Assembly (NCBI RefSeq): GCF_000702445.1
Contig: NZ_JNIF01000003.1
Coordinates: 3,038,001 to 3,102,000, forward strand
Direction of reading: 5' to 3'
DNA from: Bryobacter aggregatus MPL3
GTDB lineage: Bacteria; Acidobacteriota; Terriglobia; Bryobacterales; Bryobacteraceae
DNA length: 64,000 nucleotides
This document shows positions 18,582 through 26,984 of the stretch, piece after piece. Position 1 is the first letter of the stretch. Each line of letters begins with the position of its first letter. The notes beneath the pieces are model-generated. The model was not told the origin of the DNA and did no database searches. It saw only the letters and a list, made by a program, of their open reading frames with translations. Both the position numbers and the translations under genes were made by a program.

Positions 18582-19634
18582 ATGTCATTCCGCACCGACG
18601 ACGTACGCATTCGCGGCATCCGCGAACTCAATCCTCCTGTTGATCTCCTCAAGGAACTTCAACCTACCGAAGATGTAACCCGTGCTATCCACAATACTCG
18701 CCAAGAGCTGCATGAAATCATTCATGGCCAAAGCAATCGTCTTGTCGTTGTGGTGGGTCCTTGCTCGATCCACGATGTGGACGCTGCTCTTGAATATGCT
18801 GCCCGTTTGAAGGAGATTGCGAAGCCTTACAGAGGGCAACTCCTCACTCTCATGCGGGTCTATTTCGAGAAGCCCCGCACCACCGTGGGCTGGAAGGGGC
18901 TCATCAACGATCCCTTTCTTGATGAAAGCTTCTCGATCAATGAAGGCATCCGCCGGGCGCGCAAGCTGCTGCTCGACCTCGCCAACATGGGGCTGCTTTC
19001 GGCTACCGAGTTTCTCGACATGATCACGCCGCAGTACATCGCGGACCTCATTGTCTGGGGGGCCATCGGCGCGCGTACGACGGAGAGCCAGTCGCATCGC
19101 CAGTTGGCGAGCGGGCTCTCTTGCCCGGTCGGCTTCAAAAACGGCACCGACGGCAACGTGCGCATTGCGATCGATGCGATCCGCGCCGCGGCAGAACCGC
19201 ATCATTTCCTCAGCGTCACCAAGACCGGCCACGCCGCGATTGTCGAGACCAACGGCAACCCCGACTGCCACGTCATCCTCCGCGGCGGGAAGCTCCCGAA
19301 TTTCGATGAGGAAGCGGTTTCGAGCGCTCTCGACACCTTGCGGGCGCAGAAGGTCCCCGATCGTCTCATGATTGATTGCTCGCACGCGAATTCACAAAAG
19401 CACGCGGCCAACCAGACCATCGTGGCGCAGTCCATTGCCGAACAGATCGAAGCGGGCCAGACCGGCATCTTTGGCGTGATGATCGAATCGAACATCGTGT
19501 CCGGCCGTCAGGATCTGATCGCCGGAAAGCCGCTGACCTTTGGCCAGTCGATCACCGACGAGTGCATCGATATCCCGTCCACCGCACGCATCTTTGAAAG
19601 GCTTGCCGAAGCATGTCTGAAGTCCAGGACATAA
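18582..19634 (+). CDS. aroG: 3-deoxy-7-phosphoheptulonate (DAHP) synthase, type I
   Basis: Catalyses phosphoenolpyruvate plus erythrose 4-phosphate to DAHP, the first step of the shikimate pathway. The 350-residue protein is of the AroF/G/H class. The metal-binding GPCSIHD lies at about residues 60-66, followed by KPRTTVGWKGLINDP, GARTTESQSHRQLASGLSCPVGFKNGTDG and DCSHANSQK, all characteristic. The N-terminal RIRGIRELNPP resembles the allosteric segment of E. coli AroG, so feedback inhibition by an aromatic amino acid is likely, but which one is not determinable. No Shine-Dalgarno is visible before ATG 18582. Its 3' end overlaps the exonuclease III gene by 22 bases, so the two are co-transcribed. 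Confidence 0.96.
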   Translation: MSFRTDDVRIRGIRELNPPVDLLKELQPTEDVTRAIHNTRQELHEIIHGQSNRLVVVVGPCSIHDVDAALEYAARLKEIAKPYRGQLLTLMRVYFEKPRTTVGWKGLINDPFLDESFSINEGIRRARKLLLDLANMGLLSATEFLDMITPQYIADLIVWGAIGARTTESQSHRQLASGLSCPVGFKNGTDGNVRIAIDAIRAAAEPHHFLSVTKTGHAAIVETNGNPDCHVILRGGKLPNFDEEAVSSALDTLRAQKVPDRLMIDCSHANSQKHAANQTIVAQSIAEQIEAGQTGIFGVMIESNIVSGRQDLIAGKPLTFGQSITDECIDIPSTARIFERLAEACLKSRT

Positions 19635-20401
19635 AGCGAATCGCAACGTGGAACGTCAACGGCATCCGGGCTTGTGCCAAGTCCGGTCTGGCCGAGTGGC
19701 TGCAGACTCACGATGCGGATGTGATTCTGCTCCAGGAAGTGCGTGCGGATGCGCACCAGATTCCCGAGGACATTGCCTGCCTGTCGCACTACAACCAGCA
19801 CTGGTATGCTGCGACGGTACGCAAAGGCTATAGCGGCACTGGCATCCTGTCGAAGGATGTCCCGCTGAAGGTTTACTCCGGCCTGGGCTACGAGGAGTTT
19901 GACGGCGAAGGCCGTGCGATTGCGGCCGAGTTTGATCGCTACATCGTCGTCAGCGCCTACTTCCCGAATTCACAGGCTCTCGGCGGGCGCATCGATTACA
20001 AGCTGCGCTTCTGCGCGGCGATGGAAGGCTGGCTTGAGAAGCTGGGCCGCACTGGCAAGCCCGTTGTCCTCGGGGGCGACTTCAACGTTGCGCCCTATCC
20101 GATTGATCTCGCACGGCCCAAAGACAACGAAAAGAATCCCGGCTACCTGCCGGAAGAGCGTGCCTGGATGGACGCCTTCCTCAAGAGTGGCTGGATCGAC
20201 ACCTGGCGCCATCTGAACCCGGGTGTGGTGAAGTATTCCTGGTGGAGCGCCCGCATGAACGCCCGCGCCAAGAATATCGGTTGGAGAATTGACTTTAACG
20301 TGGTTGCCAGCAAATTTGCTGACCGCATTGCCGCTGCCGATATGCTCAATGACATTACCGGCAGCGACCATTGTCCTGTGACTCTCGATCTGCGCGTTTA
20401 A
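19613..20401 (+). CDS. xthA: Exodeoxyribonuclease III (AP endonuclease)
   Basis: Cleaves 5' of abasic sites in base-excision repair and has 3'-5' exonuclease activity. The 262-residue EEP-fold protein has the metal-ligand Glu42 (LLQEVR), N-terminal TWNVNGIRA, catalytic GGDFNVAP, and C-terminal GSDHCPV with the active-site Asp-His. The WWSARMNARAKNIGWRIDFN segment matches the XthA subgroup. ATG 19613 overlaps the DAHP synthase stop by 22 bases. It converges with the PQQ dehydrogenase gene, with only three bases between stops. Length and motifs are normal. Confidence 0.96.
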   Translation: MSEVQDIKRIATWNVNGIRACAKSGLAEWLQTHDADVILLQEVRADAHQIPEDIACLSHYNQHWYAATVRKGYSGTGILSKDVPLKVYSGLGYEEFDGEGRAIAAEFDRYIVVSAYFPNSQALGGRIDYKLRFCAAMEGWLEKLGRTGKPVVLGGDFNVAPYPIDLARPKDNEKNPGYLPEERAWMDAFLKSGWIDTWRHLNPGVVKYSWWSARMNARAKNIGWRIDFNVVASKFADRIAAADMLNDITGSDHCPVTLDLRV

Positions 20402-20404
20402 GCC

Positions 20405-22780
20405 CTATTCAGGCAGCGCAAAACTGTACAACACCTGGCCTGCCGCAATCGCGACATACTGCTTGCCGTCCACCGCGTAGCTGATCGGTGAAGTGGCCGT
20501 GGTGGCGCCCGTCTGCATCCTCCACAGATACTTGCCCGTTGCCGCCTCCAGCGCAATCAGATTGCCCTCTGCCGTTGCGGAGAACAGCACGCCCGTCGAG
20601 GTGGCGAGCACGCCCGCAGCAAGCGATCCCCGTGACAGCGGATGTTCCCACTTCACATCCCCCGTCGCTGTGTCGATGGCCTTGATGCCTGCCAGCGGCT
20701 TGTCGCCGGTGGCAACGGAGCGGCCACCCCAGTAGGCCTTGCCGGGCTCATAGACACTCTTCTCGCGAATGAAGCGCTCGGCGCCATCGGCATAGACCGT
20801 GTAGAGCATTCCATTGCTGCTGTCGAAGGAAGGGCTCTGCCAGTTGGTGCCGCCGACGAGGGTCGGATAGACGACGCGGCCTTCGGGTGTGGAGTCTGTA
20901 TTTGGAATCACCTTCGGGCGACCATCGGCCTCAAAGCCGGCGTTCCAGGTTTGGCGGACATAGGGCTTGCCAAAGAGCAGTTTACCGTTCGTACGATCGA
21001 GCACATAGAAGATCCCATTCCGATTGGTCTGCACCAGCAGCTTGCGCTGCACTCCATCGATCACCCGGTCGACCAGCACCAGATCCTGATTCGCATCCCA
21101 ATCGTGGCTGTCATTGGGGGTGAACTGGTAGTGCCATTTGCGCTTGCCAGTCGCAGGATCGAGGGCGAGCACGGAGCAGGAAAACAGGTTGTCGCCCTTG
21201 CGAATTTCAGCGTCCATATCGGGCCCGGGATTGCCGGTGGCCCAGTACAGCGTATCGAGTTCGGCATCATAGCTGCCAGTGAGCCAGGTGGGCGCGCCAC
21301 CAAGCTTCCAGCTATCGCCCTTCCATGTCTCATGACCGAATTCGCCAGGTCCCGGAACGGTGTTGAATCGCCATACCCGCTTGCCGGTCACAACGTCATA
21401 AGCATCGAGAAAGCCGCGAATGCCATGCTCGCCACCGGCGACGCCGACAATCACCTTGTCCTTCACCACCAGTGGCGCGACGGTGACGCTGTAGCCTTCC
21501 ATGGTGTCGGCCACTTGGGTTTCCCAAAGCGGACGTCCGGTGCGCCGGTCGAGTGCGACGAGCGCCGCATCGAGGGTTCCGAAGAAGACGCGATTGCCCA
21601 ACACCGCGACGCCGCGGTTGTAGCGGTTGCTCTCAAAGGCGTTTACCTTCTTTTGCGTGCGCTGGTACTTCCAGATCTGCATGCCGGTGCGCGCATCGAG
21701 CGCAAAGACCTGGCCTGGCATTCCGGCCGTGTACATGATGCCGTCGATCACGATCGGGGTGGTTTCGAGGATCGAGTCGCCAGGCATCTGCACAGACCAC
21801 TTGGCCTGCAACTGCTTCACATTGGCCGGAGTAATCTGCTGGAGCTGGCTGAAGTGCTTGCCTGCGTAGTCTCCCCAGTAGGTGAGCCAGTTTTGCGGCT
21901 CCTTGGAGGCATTCCGAATCCGCTCATAGCTCAGGCCGCCGGCGGGTAAGTCGCCGCGTACGGTGGCTGCGTAATCGCGAGCGGTCAGGGTTTTGAGATA
22001 AGCGACGATGTCCTGGATCTCCTCGCCACTGAGGCGGGTGGCATAGTTCGCAGGCATCATCGAGGTTTCGATCGTCTTCCGGCTCTTGAGGCTGGCCTTG
22101 TCGAGCATATGGAAGCTACCGTCACGTTCGCTGATTTGCACGACGAAGCTATCTTCATTGCGCCTGAGACCGGTTATGGTTTTACCTTCGGCGGTGACCA
22201 CTTCGATCATGCCCGGGCCTTTCTGGCCGCCGATCAGCTCGTTCGGTTTGAGGATCTTATTCTTCAGTGCTTCGGCCGGAGTTCCTGCTGCTGCAGAGAG
22301 ATCTGGCGCGACAATGCCGCCTCGTCCGTTCACCTCATGGCAACGGAAGCAGGAGGCTTTTCCGAAGTACAGGGCTTCGCCTTTCTTCGGATCGCCCGGC
22401 ACGGTCTCGTTTACTTTGACGGTGCTGCTACTCAGGCTGCGAAGATAGCTGACAATCTGCCACGCTTCGGTAATCCCGAGCTTTTGGAAGGCGGGCATCT
22501 GCGTGCCCGTGATACCGTTGCGAATGTTGAGGAAGATCTCTCCGTCTTTCGCTCCATGCTTAAAAATTCCTGTCGCAAGGGCGGGTCCACGGTCGCTTCC
22601 TGCCGCATTTCCACCGTGACAGGCCTGGCAGGCTTGGCCAAACAGTTTTTTGCCGGATTCAACTGCGGTTGCGTCAGCAGCGAGTGGATTCTTTTCATTC
22701 TGCGGCGTGTGTTCCTGTCCAACAAGGACAGTCAACGAGAAACAAGCGGCCGCAAGGCGCCGCGACAGGGCAGGGAACAT
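20405..22780 (-). CDS. PQQ-dependent dehydrogenase with two N-terminal cytochrome c domains
   Basis: A periplasmic quinoprotein of about 791 residues. A signal peptide starts at the Met encoded at 22778-22780 (FPALSRRLAAACFSLTVLV). An in-frame GTG at 22834 would add 18 residues ahead of it and is less likely. Two cytochrome c domains carry heme motifs CQACH (about residues 51-55) and CFRCH (144-148). An eight-bladed PQQ propeller follows (about 280-791) with repeated ALDxxTG/W docking motifs and the active-site segment NDSHDWDAN. Such enzymes oxidise an alcohol or sugar and pass electrons to the hemes; here the hemes are N-terminal, the reverse of most quinohemoprotein alcohol dehydrogenases. 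Substrate is unknown. It follows the pseudouridine synthase gene and an aldehyde dehydrogenase, which could oxidise an aldehyde product. Confidence 0.92.
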   Translation of the reverse strand: MFPALSRRLAAACFSLTVLVGQEHTPQNEKNPLAADATAVESGKKLFGQACQACHGGNAAGSDRGPALATGIFKHGAKDGEIFLNIRNGITGTQMPAFQKLGITEAWQIVSYLRSLSSSTVKVNETVPGDPKKGEALYFGKASCFRCHEVNGRGGIVAPDLSAAAGTPAEALKNKILKPNELIGGQKGPGMIEVVTAEGKTITGLRRNEDSFVVQISERDGSFHMLDKASLKSRKTIETSMMPANYATRLSGEEIQDIVAYLKTLTARDYAATVRGDLPAGGLSYERIRNASKEPQNWLTYWGDYAGKHFSQLQQITPANVKQLQAKWSVQMPGDSILETTPIVIDGIMYTAGMPGQVFALDARTGMQIWKYQRTQKKVNAFESNRYNRGVAVLGNRVFFGTLDAALVALDRRTGRPLWETQVADTMEGYSVTVAPLVVKDKVIVGVAGGEHGIRGFLDAYDVVTGKRVWRFNTVPGPGEFGHETWKGDSWKLGGAPTWLTGSYDAELDTLYWATGNPGPDMDAEIRKGDNLFSCSVLALDPATGKRKWHYQFTPNDSHDWDANQDLVLVDRVIDGVQRKLLVQTNRNGIFYVLDRTNGKLLFGKPYVRQTWNAGFEADGRPKVIPNTDSTPEGRVVYPTLVGGTNWQSPSFDSSNGMLYTVYADGAERFIREKSVYEPGKAYWGGRSVATGDKPLAGIKAIDTATGDVKWEHPLSRGSLAAGVLATSTGVLFSATAEGNLIALEAATGKYLWRMQTGATTATSPISYAVDGKQYVAIAAGQVLYSFALPE

Positions 22781-22823
22781 ACGTATAAGCCTATCGCAAC
22801 GTGTTACAGCCGCCGCTTGGATT

Positions 22824-24845
22824 TTATTGATCACGCCGGCGGGTGAAGCGGCGATCGCCTACACCTTTTGAGGGGCCTTTGAATGGAGGTTTGCTGTGGC
22901 TCTCCGCCTGAGGACGGAAGGACGTTTTCGGGCCCCAATCGCCGCGCGAAGGAGGCTTTGCACTCCAATCAGACTTTGGTTTGGGGGACCACTTGGAGTC
23001 GCCACGAGGAGCGTCACCGCCGCGAGGTGCCCAGTCGGACTTGCCGCGTGAAGGAGGTTTCGCACCCCAATCAGACTTCGGCTTCGGACTCCAATTCGAG
23101 CCGCTCCGGGAGTCGTCGCCACCGCGAGGGGACCACTCCGCCTTACCACGCGCAGGAGGCTTCGAGCCCCAATCGGACTTCGGCTTTGGAGACCAGTTCG
23201 AGCCGCCCCGCGAGTCGTCGCCCCCGCGAGGTGCCCAGTCGGATTTACCACGCGAAGGAGGTTTCGCACCCCAGTCAGACTTCGGCTTCGGACTCCAATT
23301 CGAGCCGCTCCGGGAGTCGTCGCCCCCGCGAGGTGCCCAGTCGGATTTACCACGCGAAGGAGGCTTCGCACCCCAGTCGGACTTCGGCTTCGGCGACCAG
23401 TTCGAGTCGCCACGAGGAGCATCACCACCGCGAGGTGCCCAGTCGGATTTGCCACGTGAAGGAGGTTTCGCACCCCAGTCGGACTTCGGCTTCGGGGACC
23501 AGTTCGAGTCGCCACGAGGAGCATCACCACCGCGAGGTGCCCAGTCGGATTTGCCACGTGAAGGAGGTTTCGCACCCCAGTCGGACTTCGGCTTCGGCGA
23601 CCAGTTTGAGTCGCCACGGGGAGCGTCACCACCACGAGGTGCCCAGTCGGATTTACCACGCGAAGGAGGTTTTGCACCCCAGTCGGACTTCGGCTTCGGG
23701 GACCAGTTCGAGTCGCCACGAGAAGCATCACCACCACGAGGGGACCACTCCGCCTTACCACGCGAAGGAGGCTTCGCACCCCAGTCGGACTTCGGCTTCG
23801 GAGACCAGTTCGAGTCGCCACGGGGAGCGTCGTCCCCGCGAGGTGCCCACTCCGCCTTGCTGCCCGTACGTGGTTTCGGATTCCAAGTGGACTTCTTGGG
23901 AGACCATTGTGAGTCGCTACGAGAATCGCCGCCGCGAGGCGCCCGATCGGATCTATCGCGTGAAGGCGATTTCGCACTCCAATCTGACTCAACCGGCTTC
24001 GACCGGCCGAACTGCGTCCGTGAAGGCGGCCTCATTCCTCCTTGCGCATCCGGGGCCGCTTCCGTTTCCTTCCGTACCGGCTTCTCTTCCATCCCAGCCA
24101 GCTTCATGAGTTTCGTCACTTCGCCCGGATTCAGATGGCGCCACTTGCCGGATTCAAGTCCCGTCAGGGTCAGCGGCCCCAGATTGGTCCGCACCAGCTT
24201 CAATACCTGGCTATCCATCGCCTCGATCATCCGGCGCACTTGCCGGTTTTTGCCTTCGGTAATCGTGAGCTCGACAAAGCTCTTCGATTCGTTCTCACGC
24301 ACCCGGTTGACGATCGCCGGCCTTGTCATGCCATCCTTCAATTCCACGCCTTGGCGCAGCGTCTCGAGCGCCTCATCCGACAGTTTGGTCGAACACTTCA
24401 CGAGATAAGTCTTCGGCACATGGAATTCCGGATTCGTCATCCGCTCGGCGAGCGCCGTGTCATTGGTCAGCAAGAGCAGTCCGCTGGTATCTTCATCCAG
24501 CCGGCCCACGGTCCCGACAAAGGATGGAACGTCGGTAAGCAGGTCGTAGACGGTCTTCCGGCCTTCCGGGTCGCCCTTACTCGTAATGTAGCCTGCGGGC
24601 TTATAAAGGAGGATGTAAAGCTTGTCGAGCGTCTTGACCAGACGCCCGTCCAATTCAATCCGGTCCTGGATCGGATCGATCCACTCATCCGGATTCTCGA
24701 CCATCCTGCCATTCACCGTCACCCGCCGCGAGTGGATCCAGTGCCGTGCATCCGTTCGCGAGCCCAGGCCCGCCTTGGAGATCACGCGTTCGAGCGTCTT
24801 GCTCGTAATCGGGCTCTTGGTTGTTTTCTTTATTGGGCGGTCCAT
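22824..24845 (-). CDS. RsuA/RluB-type rRNA pseudouridine synthase with repetitive tail
   Basis: Residues 18-75 form an S4 RNA-binding domain (RVISKAGLGSRTDARHWI) and about 76-240 the catalytic domain, with nucleophile Asp117 in GRLDEDTSGLLLLTND, PAGYITSKGDPEGRKTV and EGKNRQVRRM. These match enzymes that modify uridine in 16S or 23S rRNA; which site cannot be told. From about residue 265 the protein is disordered and basic, with nine copies of a 34-residue unit (331-636), making it 673 residues instead of the usual 240-300. It starts at ATG 24845, overlapping the 3' end of the aldehyde dehydrogenase gene by 16 bases, and its stop is only 43 bases before the dehydrogenase start, so the three genes look co-transcribed. 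Confidence 0.95.
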   Translation of the reverse strand: MDRPIKKTTKSPITSKTLERVISKAGLGSRTDARHWIHSRRVTVNGRMVENPDEWIDPIQDRIELDGRLVKTLDKLYILLYKPAGYITSKGDPEGRKTVYDLLTDVPSFVGTVGRLDEDTSGLLLLTNDTALAERMTNPEFHVPKTYLVKCSTKLSDEALETLRQGVELKDGMTRPAIVNRVRENESKSFVELTITEGKNRQVRRMIEAMDSQVLKLVRTNLGPLTLTGLESGKWRHLNPGEVTKLMKLAGMEEKPVRKETEAAPDAQGGMRPPSRTQFGRSKPVESDWSAKSPSRDRSDRAPRGGDSRSDSQWSPKKSTWNPKPRTGSKAEWAPRGDDAPRGDSNWSPKPKSDWGAKPPSRGKAEWSPRGGDASRGDSNWSPKPKSDWGAKPPSRGKSDWAPRGGDAPRGDSNWSPKPKSDWGAKPPSRGKSDWAPRGGDAPRGDSNWSPKPKSDWGAKPPSRGKSDWAPRGGDAPRGDSNWSPKPKSDWGAKPPSRGKSDWAPRGGDDSRSGSNWSPKPKSDWGAKPPSRGKSDWAPRGGDDSRGGSNWSPKPKSDWGSKPPARGKAEWSPRGGDDSRSGSNWSPKPKSDWGAKPPSRGKSDWAPRGGDAPRGDSKWSPKPKSDWSAKPPSRGDWGPKTSFRPQAESHSKPPFKGPSKGVGDRRFTRRRDQ
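22938..23855 (-). repeat. Nine tandem 102-bp coding repeats in the pseudouridine synthase tail
   Basis: Each unit encodes 34 residues close to SDWAPRGGDAPRGDSNWS followed by PKPKSDWGAKPPSRGK. Units three to five are identical in protein sequence; others differ mainly in the APRGD/DSRSG positions and in SDW versus AEW. The near-identity at DNA level suggests recent expansion by unequal exchange. Because of the high identity this tract is also a likely place for assembly or length errors. Confidence 0.95.
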
Positions 24846-26209
24846 ATACTCTTCACTGTTGTAAATTCTTCGATCGCTTCTTGCCCGAGTTCCCGTCCAA
24901 AGCCTGACTGCTTCACACCACCAAACGGAACAGCTGCGTCAAACTCATTGTAAGAGTTCACCCACACGGTCCCCGCATGCAATGCACTGGCCATCCGGTT
25001 AGCCCGCTTCAAATCGCTGGTCCAAACGGCAGCGGCGAGCCCGTAGGAGGTGCCATTGGCGATGGCGAGCGCTTCCTCTTCCGTCTCAAAACGAATCACG
25101 CTCAGCACCGGCCCAAAGATCTCTTCCTGCGCGATTCTCATGCTGTTCTTTACTCCGCTAAACACCGTAGCTTGCACAAAACAACCAACATTCCCCTCGC
25201 GAGCGCCGCCACAAACCAGGTTTGCTCCCTCTGCTTTTCCTGTCTTGATATAACCGAGAACCCGCTCCATCTGCTGCTTGGAAATCAGGCTCCCCAGTAC
25301 GACATCGTCCTGCCGCGGGTCTCCCATCTTCAATCCCCGCACCCGTTTCACCAGCCGGTCGACAAACTCATCATGGAGGGAGGACTGTACCAGGAGACGG
25401 CTCCCGGCGGTACAGATTTGCCCCTGATTGGAAAAAATTCCCCACAGTGCTCCGCGAAGCGCAGCTTTCGGGTCCGCATCACCGAAAACAATATTTGCGC
25501 TCTTGCCGCCCAATTCGAGGCTCACTGGCTTCAAGTTACTCTCTGCCGAGGCCAACAACAAGCGTCTGCCCGTCCGGGTCGAGCCGGTGAAGGAGATCTT
25601 GTCGACATCCATATGCCGCGCCAAGGCTTCGCCCGTCGTGTGGCCATAGCCATTGACCACCTGGAAGACTCCCGGCGGAACGCCCGCCTCTGCGAGCAAC
25701 TCCGCCAGCTTCAACGCATGAAATGGCGTCAACTCGCTGGGCTTCAGCAGGACGCTGTTGCCACAGGCGAGGGCAGGCGCAATCTTCCAGGCTGCGAGAC
25801 AAAGCGGGTAGTTCCAGGGCACGATTGCCCCCACCACGCCCATCGCCTCGCGCTGGCTTGCGACGGAAAACGGACCATCCGCCGCAATCGTCCTGCCGCC
25901 AATTCGCCTCACGGCGCCGGCAAAATAACGGAACGCGTCGGCGGAGCCGCCAACATCGCTCCCACGTGATTCCTTCAAGGTCTTGCCGGTTTCGAGTGTC
26001 ACCAGCAAGGCCAGATCTTCGCGATCCCGCTCAATCAGATCGCCAATCCGCCACAGGATCGCTTCCTTCTCGCTTGGCAGCTTCCGGGCCCACACTCCGG
26101 CTGCAAAGGCAGCGCGCGCGGCGGCGACCGCCTGGTTGACTCCTGCTTCTCCAGAATCCGCGATCTCCCCGAGTACTTCCTCCGTCGCAGGATTCTCCAC
26201 CGCAATCAT
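24830..26209 (-). CDS. NAD(P)-dependent aldehyde dehydrogenase
   Basis: Oxidises aldehydes to acids. The 459-residue protein has catalytic Cys266 (GQICTAGS), general base Glu232 (LELGGKSAN), the transition-state Asn133 (PWNYP), the cofactor-binding KPSE (156-159) and FTGST (207-211). It fits the betaine-aldehyde/gamma-aminobutyraldehyde-like ALDH group, but substrate cannot be fixed. I chose ATG at 26209 (GGGGTG about four bases upstream); a frame extends to 26332, but that part reads as unrelated residues and would overlap the divergent SDR gene. The gene sits upstream of the pseudouridine synthase and PQQ dehydrogenase on the same strand. Its pairing with a quinoprotein suggests an alcohol-to-acid route, which is inference. 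Confidence 0.93.
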   Translation of the reverse strand: MIAVENPATEEVLGEIADSGEAGVNQAVAAARAAFAAGVWARKLPSEKEAILWRIGDLIERDREDLALLVTLETGKTLKESRGSDVGGSADAFRYFAGAVRRIGGRTIAADGPFSVASQREAMGVVGAIVPWNYPLCLAAWKIAPALACGNSVLLKPSELTPFHALKLAELLAEAGVPPGVFQVVNGYGHTTGEALARHMDVDKISFTGSTRTGRRLLLASAESNLKPVSLELGGKSANIVFGDADPKAALRGALWGIFSNQGQICTAGSRLLVQSSLHDEFVDRLVKRVRGLKMGDPRQDDVVLGSLISKQQMERVLGYIKTGKAEGANLVCGGAREGNVGCFVQATVFSGVKNSMRIAQEEIFGPVLSVIRFETEEEALAIANGTSYGLAAAVWTSDLKRANRMASALHAGTVWVNSYNEFDAAVPFGGVKQSGFGRELGQEAIEEFTTVKSIWTAQ

Positions 26210-26230
26210 CGTCACCCCAACATCGTCACA

Positions 26231-26236
26231 TAGAAT
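26231..26236 (+). promoter_or_regulatory. Candidate -10 element for a leaderless SDR transcript
   Basis: TAGAAT at 26231-26236 stands only seven bases before ATG 26244, so transcription would begin at or next to the start codon. No Shine-Dalgarno is present in the 34-base gap to the divergent aldehyde dehydrogenase. There is no good -35, so this is tentative. Confidence 0.3.
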
Positions 26237-26243
26237 AGCGACA

Positions 26244-26981
26244 ATGCGTACAGTCCTCATTACGGGTGCCAGCAAGGGAATCGGAGCGGCTACGGCTCTG
26301 GCCTTCGCGAAAGAAGGGGCATCCCTTCTCATCCATTACTCATCAGACAAGAGCGGAGCCGAAGCAGTGGCCAGCGAAGCTCGGGCCCTCGGCGCCACTG
26401 CCGAAACGATCCATGCCGATCTCGCCACTCTGGCCGGTGCACAAGCATTTGCAGAAACACTGAAGGGCCGCAAGATTGACGTACTGATTAATAATGCCGG
26501 TTCGCTCCTCGGCAGACACTCTTTAGCCAGCATGCCCTCGGATCATTGGGAGCAGACGGTGATGCTCAATCTCTCGAGCGTCTTTTATGTCACCCAGGCG
26601 GTTGTGCCGCACATGATCGAACAGAAGCAGGGTTGGATCGTCAATGTCGGGTCCATTGCCGGACGCAATGGCGGCGGTCCGGGAGCTTTTGCTTACGCCA
26701 CCTGCAAAGGCGCCGTTTCTGCGCTCACCAAGGGCATGGCCAAAGAACTGGCACCGCAAGGCATCCATGTGAATTGCGTCGCTCCCGGTGTGATCGCCAC
26801 CCATTTCCACGAGGTTTTCTCGACGCCGCAAATGCTCGAGAGCTTCAAAGCAAACACCCCCGCCGGCCGCTTGGGCAGCAGCGAAGAAACCGCCGATGTC
26901 ATTGCCTACCTGTGTTCTCCACAAGCCGCGTATATCTACGGCCAAACCATTGAAGTCAACGGTGGCATGTACTTCGCATAG
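26244..26981 (+). CDS. Short-chain dehydrogenase/reductase, FabG-like
   Basis: A 245-residue classical SDR. The NAD(P)-binding TGASKGIG lies at 7-14, NNAG at 83-86, and the catalytic Ser137, Tyr151 and Lys155 (YATCK) are all present. The C-terminal PAGRLGSSEETADVIAYLCS and IEVNGGM match FabG-type 3-oxoacyl-ACP or glucose-dehydrogenase-like reductases. The start ATG 26244 immediately precedes MRTVLITGAS; upstream in-frame codons read as the antisense of the aldehyde dehydrogenase. It is divergent from aldehyde dehydrogenase by 34 bases, suggesting shared control. It converges with the NDH-2 fusion (three-base gap). Substrate is unknown. Confidence 0.94.
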   Translation: MRTVLITGASKGIGAATALAFAKEGASLLIHYSSDKSGAEAVASEARALGATAETIHADLATLAGAQAFAETLKGRKIDVLINNAGSLLGRHSLASMPSDHWEQTVMLNLSSVFYVTQAVVPHMIEQKQGWIVNVGSIAGRNGGGPGAFAYATCKGAVSALTKGMAKELAPQGIHVNCVAPGVIATHFHEVFSTPQMLESFKANTPAGRLGSSEETADVIAYLCSPQAAYIYGQTIEVNGGMYFA

Positions 26982-26984
26982 TTT

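Noticed and set aside
20642-21949. A 435-codon frame antisense to the PQQ dehydrogenase
   Set aside because: Typical GC-rich shadow; the sense strand carries the repeated propeller motifs.
22883-24408. Long open frames on the plus strand opposite the pseudouridine synthase repeats (over 400 codons each)
   Set aside because: They exist because the 102-base repeat has no stop in several frames. Their products are repetitive, have no start signals or domains, and the minus strand has a clear enzyme.
24841-26332. Extension of the aldehyde dehydrogenase N-terminus upstream to 26332
   Set aside because: Residues before the Met at 26209 read as the complement of the divergent reductase start and have no ALDH-like features.
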